Of a stretch of DNA of 6,362 nucleotides, positions 5,527-6,362 are shown in pieces. Source of the DNA: CAZLLV01 sp964560325. Its GTDB lineage: Bacteria > Acidobacteriota > Thermoanaerobaculia > Multivoradales > DATKCC01. Under the pieces are notes generated by a model, which was given only the letters and a program-made list of their open reading frames with translations, was not told the DNA's origin and did no database searches. Numbering within the stretch: position 1 is the first letter of the stretch; each line of letters opens with the position of its first letter. The stretch is taken from contig CAZLLV010000029.1 of NCBI GenBank assembly GCA_964560325.1, forward strand, positions 1 through 6,362, read 5' to 3'. Made by a program: the position numbers and the translations under genes.

Positions 5527-6362
5527 ATGGAGAGCCCAGCGCTGTTCCGCGTGGTGGTCGCCGACCCGCTGGCGCCCGAAGGCCTCGACCTGCTCCGCGA
5601 GGCCGGCTGCGAGGTGGTCGACGCGACGGCCAAGGACCGCGACGGTCTGCGCGCGGCCCTCGCCGGCGCCGACGCCCTCGTGGTGCGAAGCCGCACCCGG
5701 GCCGACGCCGACCTGCTCGCCGCCGGCGACCGCCTGCGGGTGGTGGCGCGCGCCGGCATCGGGGTCGACAACATCGACCTCGACGCGGCCTCGGCCCGGG
5801 GCATCCTGGTGGTCAACGTGCCGACCGCCAACCTCCTGTCGGCCACCGAGCACACCTTCGCGCTGCTCCTCGCCCTGGCGCGCAACGTCGCCTTCGCGCA
5901 CCGCGCGCTGGCGGAAGGGGAGTGGGGGCGGAGCCGGTTCGTCGGCACCGAGCTCCACGGCAAGACGCTCGGCATCGTGGGGCTCGGCCGGATCGGGCGC
6001 GAGGTGGCGAAGCGCGCCCGCGCGTTCGGCATGGAGATCGTCGCCTACGACCCCTACCTCGACCGGGCGGTCGCCGAGCGGCAGGGGGTGGAGCTCCTCG
6101 ATCTCGGCGCCCTCCTCGAGCGCGCCGACGCGGTGACCCTCCACCTGCCGCTGACGCCCGCGACGCGCGGCCTGCTGGGCGCCGAGGAGCTCGCGCGGAT
6201 GAAGCCCGGCGCGCTGCTGGTCAACTGCGCGCGCGGCGGGGTCGTCGACGAGGAAGCCCTGCTCGCGGCCCTCGAGTCCGGCCACCTCGGCGGGGCGGCG
6301 CTCGACGTGTTCGCCGAGGAGCCGCCGACCGACCGGCGGCTGGTCGAGCCCCCGCGGGTGCT
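5527..6362 (+). CDS. serA: D-3-phosphoglycerate dehydrogenase, N-terminal 278 residues (partial at right edge)
   Basis: SerA oxidises 3-phosphoglycerate to 3-phosphohydroxypyruvate with NAD, the first step to phosphoserine and serine. The visible part has an N-terminal substrate-domain beginning (6-100), the family block RAGIGVDNID (75-84), the NAD loop GLGRIG (152-157) with D175 after strand 2 (AYDPY) favouring NAD over NADP, LHLPLTPAT (205-213), NCARGGVVDE with catalytic R236 (233-242), and DVFAEEPP with the likely catalytic E265 (260-267). The catalytic histidine and any C-terminal ACT regulatory domain would lie beyond the edge. ATG 5527 is preferred; GTG 5524 is next to it in frame and neither has a clear ribosome site. 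The start is 7 bases after the transcarbamylase stop, so expression is probably coupled. Other 2-hydroxyacid dehydrogenases share the fold, but these motifs are most SerA-like. In this operon it may feed O-phosphoserine to Dap synthesis. Confidence 0.9.
   Translation, partial: MESPALFRVVVADPLAPEGLDLLREAGCEVVDATAKDRDGLRAALAGADALVVRSRTRADADLLAAGDRLRVVARAGIGVDNIDLDAASARGILVVNVPTANLLSATEHTFALLLALARNVAFAHRALAEGEWGRSRFVGTELHGKTLGIVGLGRIGREVAKRARAFGMEIVAYDPYLDRAVAERQGVELLDLGALLERADAVTLHLPLTPATRGLLGAEELARMKPGALLVNCARGGVVDEEALLAALESGHLGGAALDVFAEEPPTDRRLVEPPRV

Noticed and set aside
4281..6032. Long minus-strand open frame of 583 codons
   Set aside because: It is antisense to the sbnB-like gene, the transcarbamylase and serA, all with clear family motifs. 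Long antisense frames are expected in DNA this rich in GC.

Overview
The window is GC-rich DNA with codons strongly biased to G or C in the third position, and its genes are tightly packed. The first gene ends like the duplicated MacB/FtsX-type permeases that are especially abundant in Acidobacteriota and also occur in Gemmatimonadota. A high-GC member of those groups, or a relative, is the best guess for the host, but nothing here fixes the taxon. I see no tRNA, rRNA, CRISPR array, insertion sequence or phage gene.

Layout: (1) 1-525, the C-terminal end of an ABC-transporter permease, running in from the left edge. (2) 525-1895, a class I SAM-dependent methyltransferase whose ATG overlaps the permease stop by one base. 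(3) 1915-3303 on the minus strand, converging on the methyltransferase, a 462-residue ligase-like protein of the circularly permuted ATP-grasp / glutathionylspermidine-synthase type. (4) 3304-3513, a 210-bp divergent intergenic region with a perfect 8-bp inverted repeat and a weaker dyad. (5) A rightward set with gaps of 23 and 7 bases: an SbnB-like 2,3-diaminopropionate synthase (3514-4527), an unusual transcarbamylase of the N-acetyl-/N-succinylornithine/YgeW type (4551-5519), and the first 278 residues of D-3-phosphoglycerate dehydrogenase SerA (5527 to the right edge).

The rightward genes suggest a pathway. SerA starts the route to O-phosphoserine. In known systems an SbnA-type enzyme joins O-phosphoserine to glutamate, and SbnB oxidatively splits the adduct into L-2,3-diaminopropionate (Dap) and 2-oxoglutarate. 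A transcarbamylase beside SbnB could then carbamoylate Dap to beta-ureidoalanine (albizziine), as in viomycin/capreomycin biosynthesis. The divergent ATP-grasp protein could join the amino acid to an amine or another amino acid, the methyltransferase could tailor it, and the permease could export it. No SbnA homologue is visible, so the pathway is an inference from gene content. The individual family calls are firmer than the product.

Most worth checking are the transcarbamylase active site (DCMP where the family normally has HCLP), the divergent ATP-grasp gene with its dyad, and a shift in coding signal near 1731-1741 in the last part of the methyltransferase.
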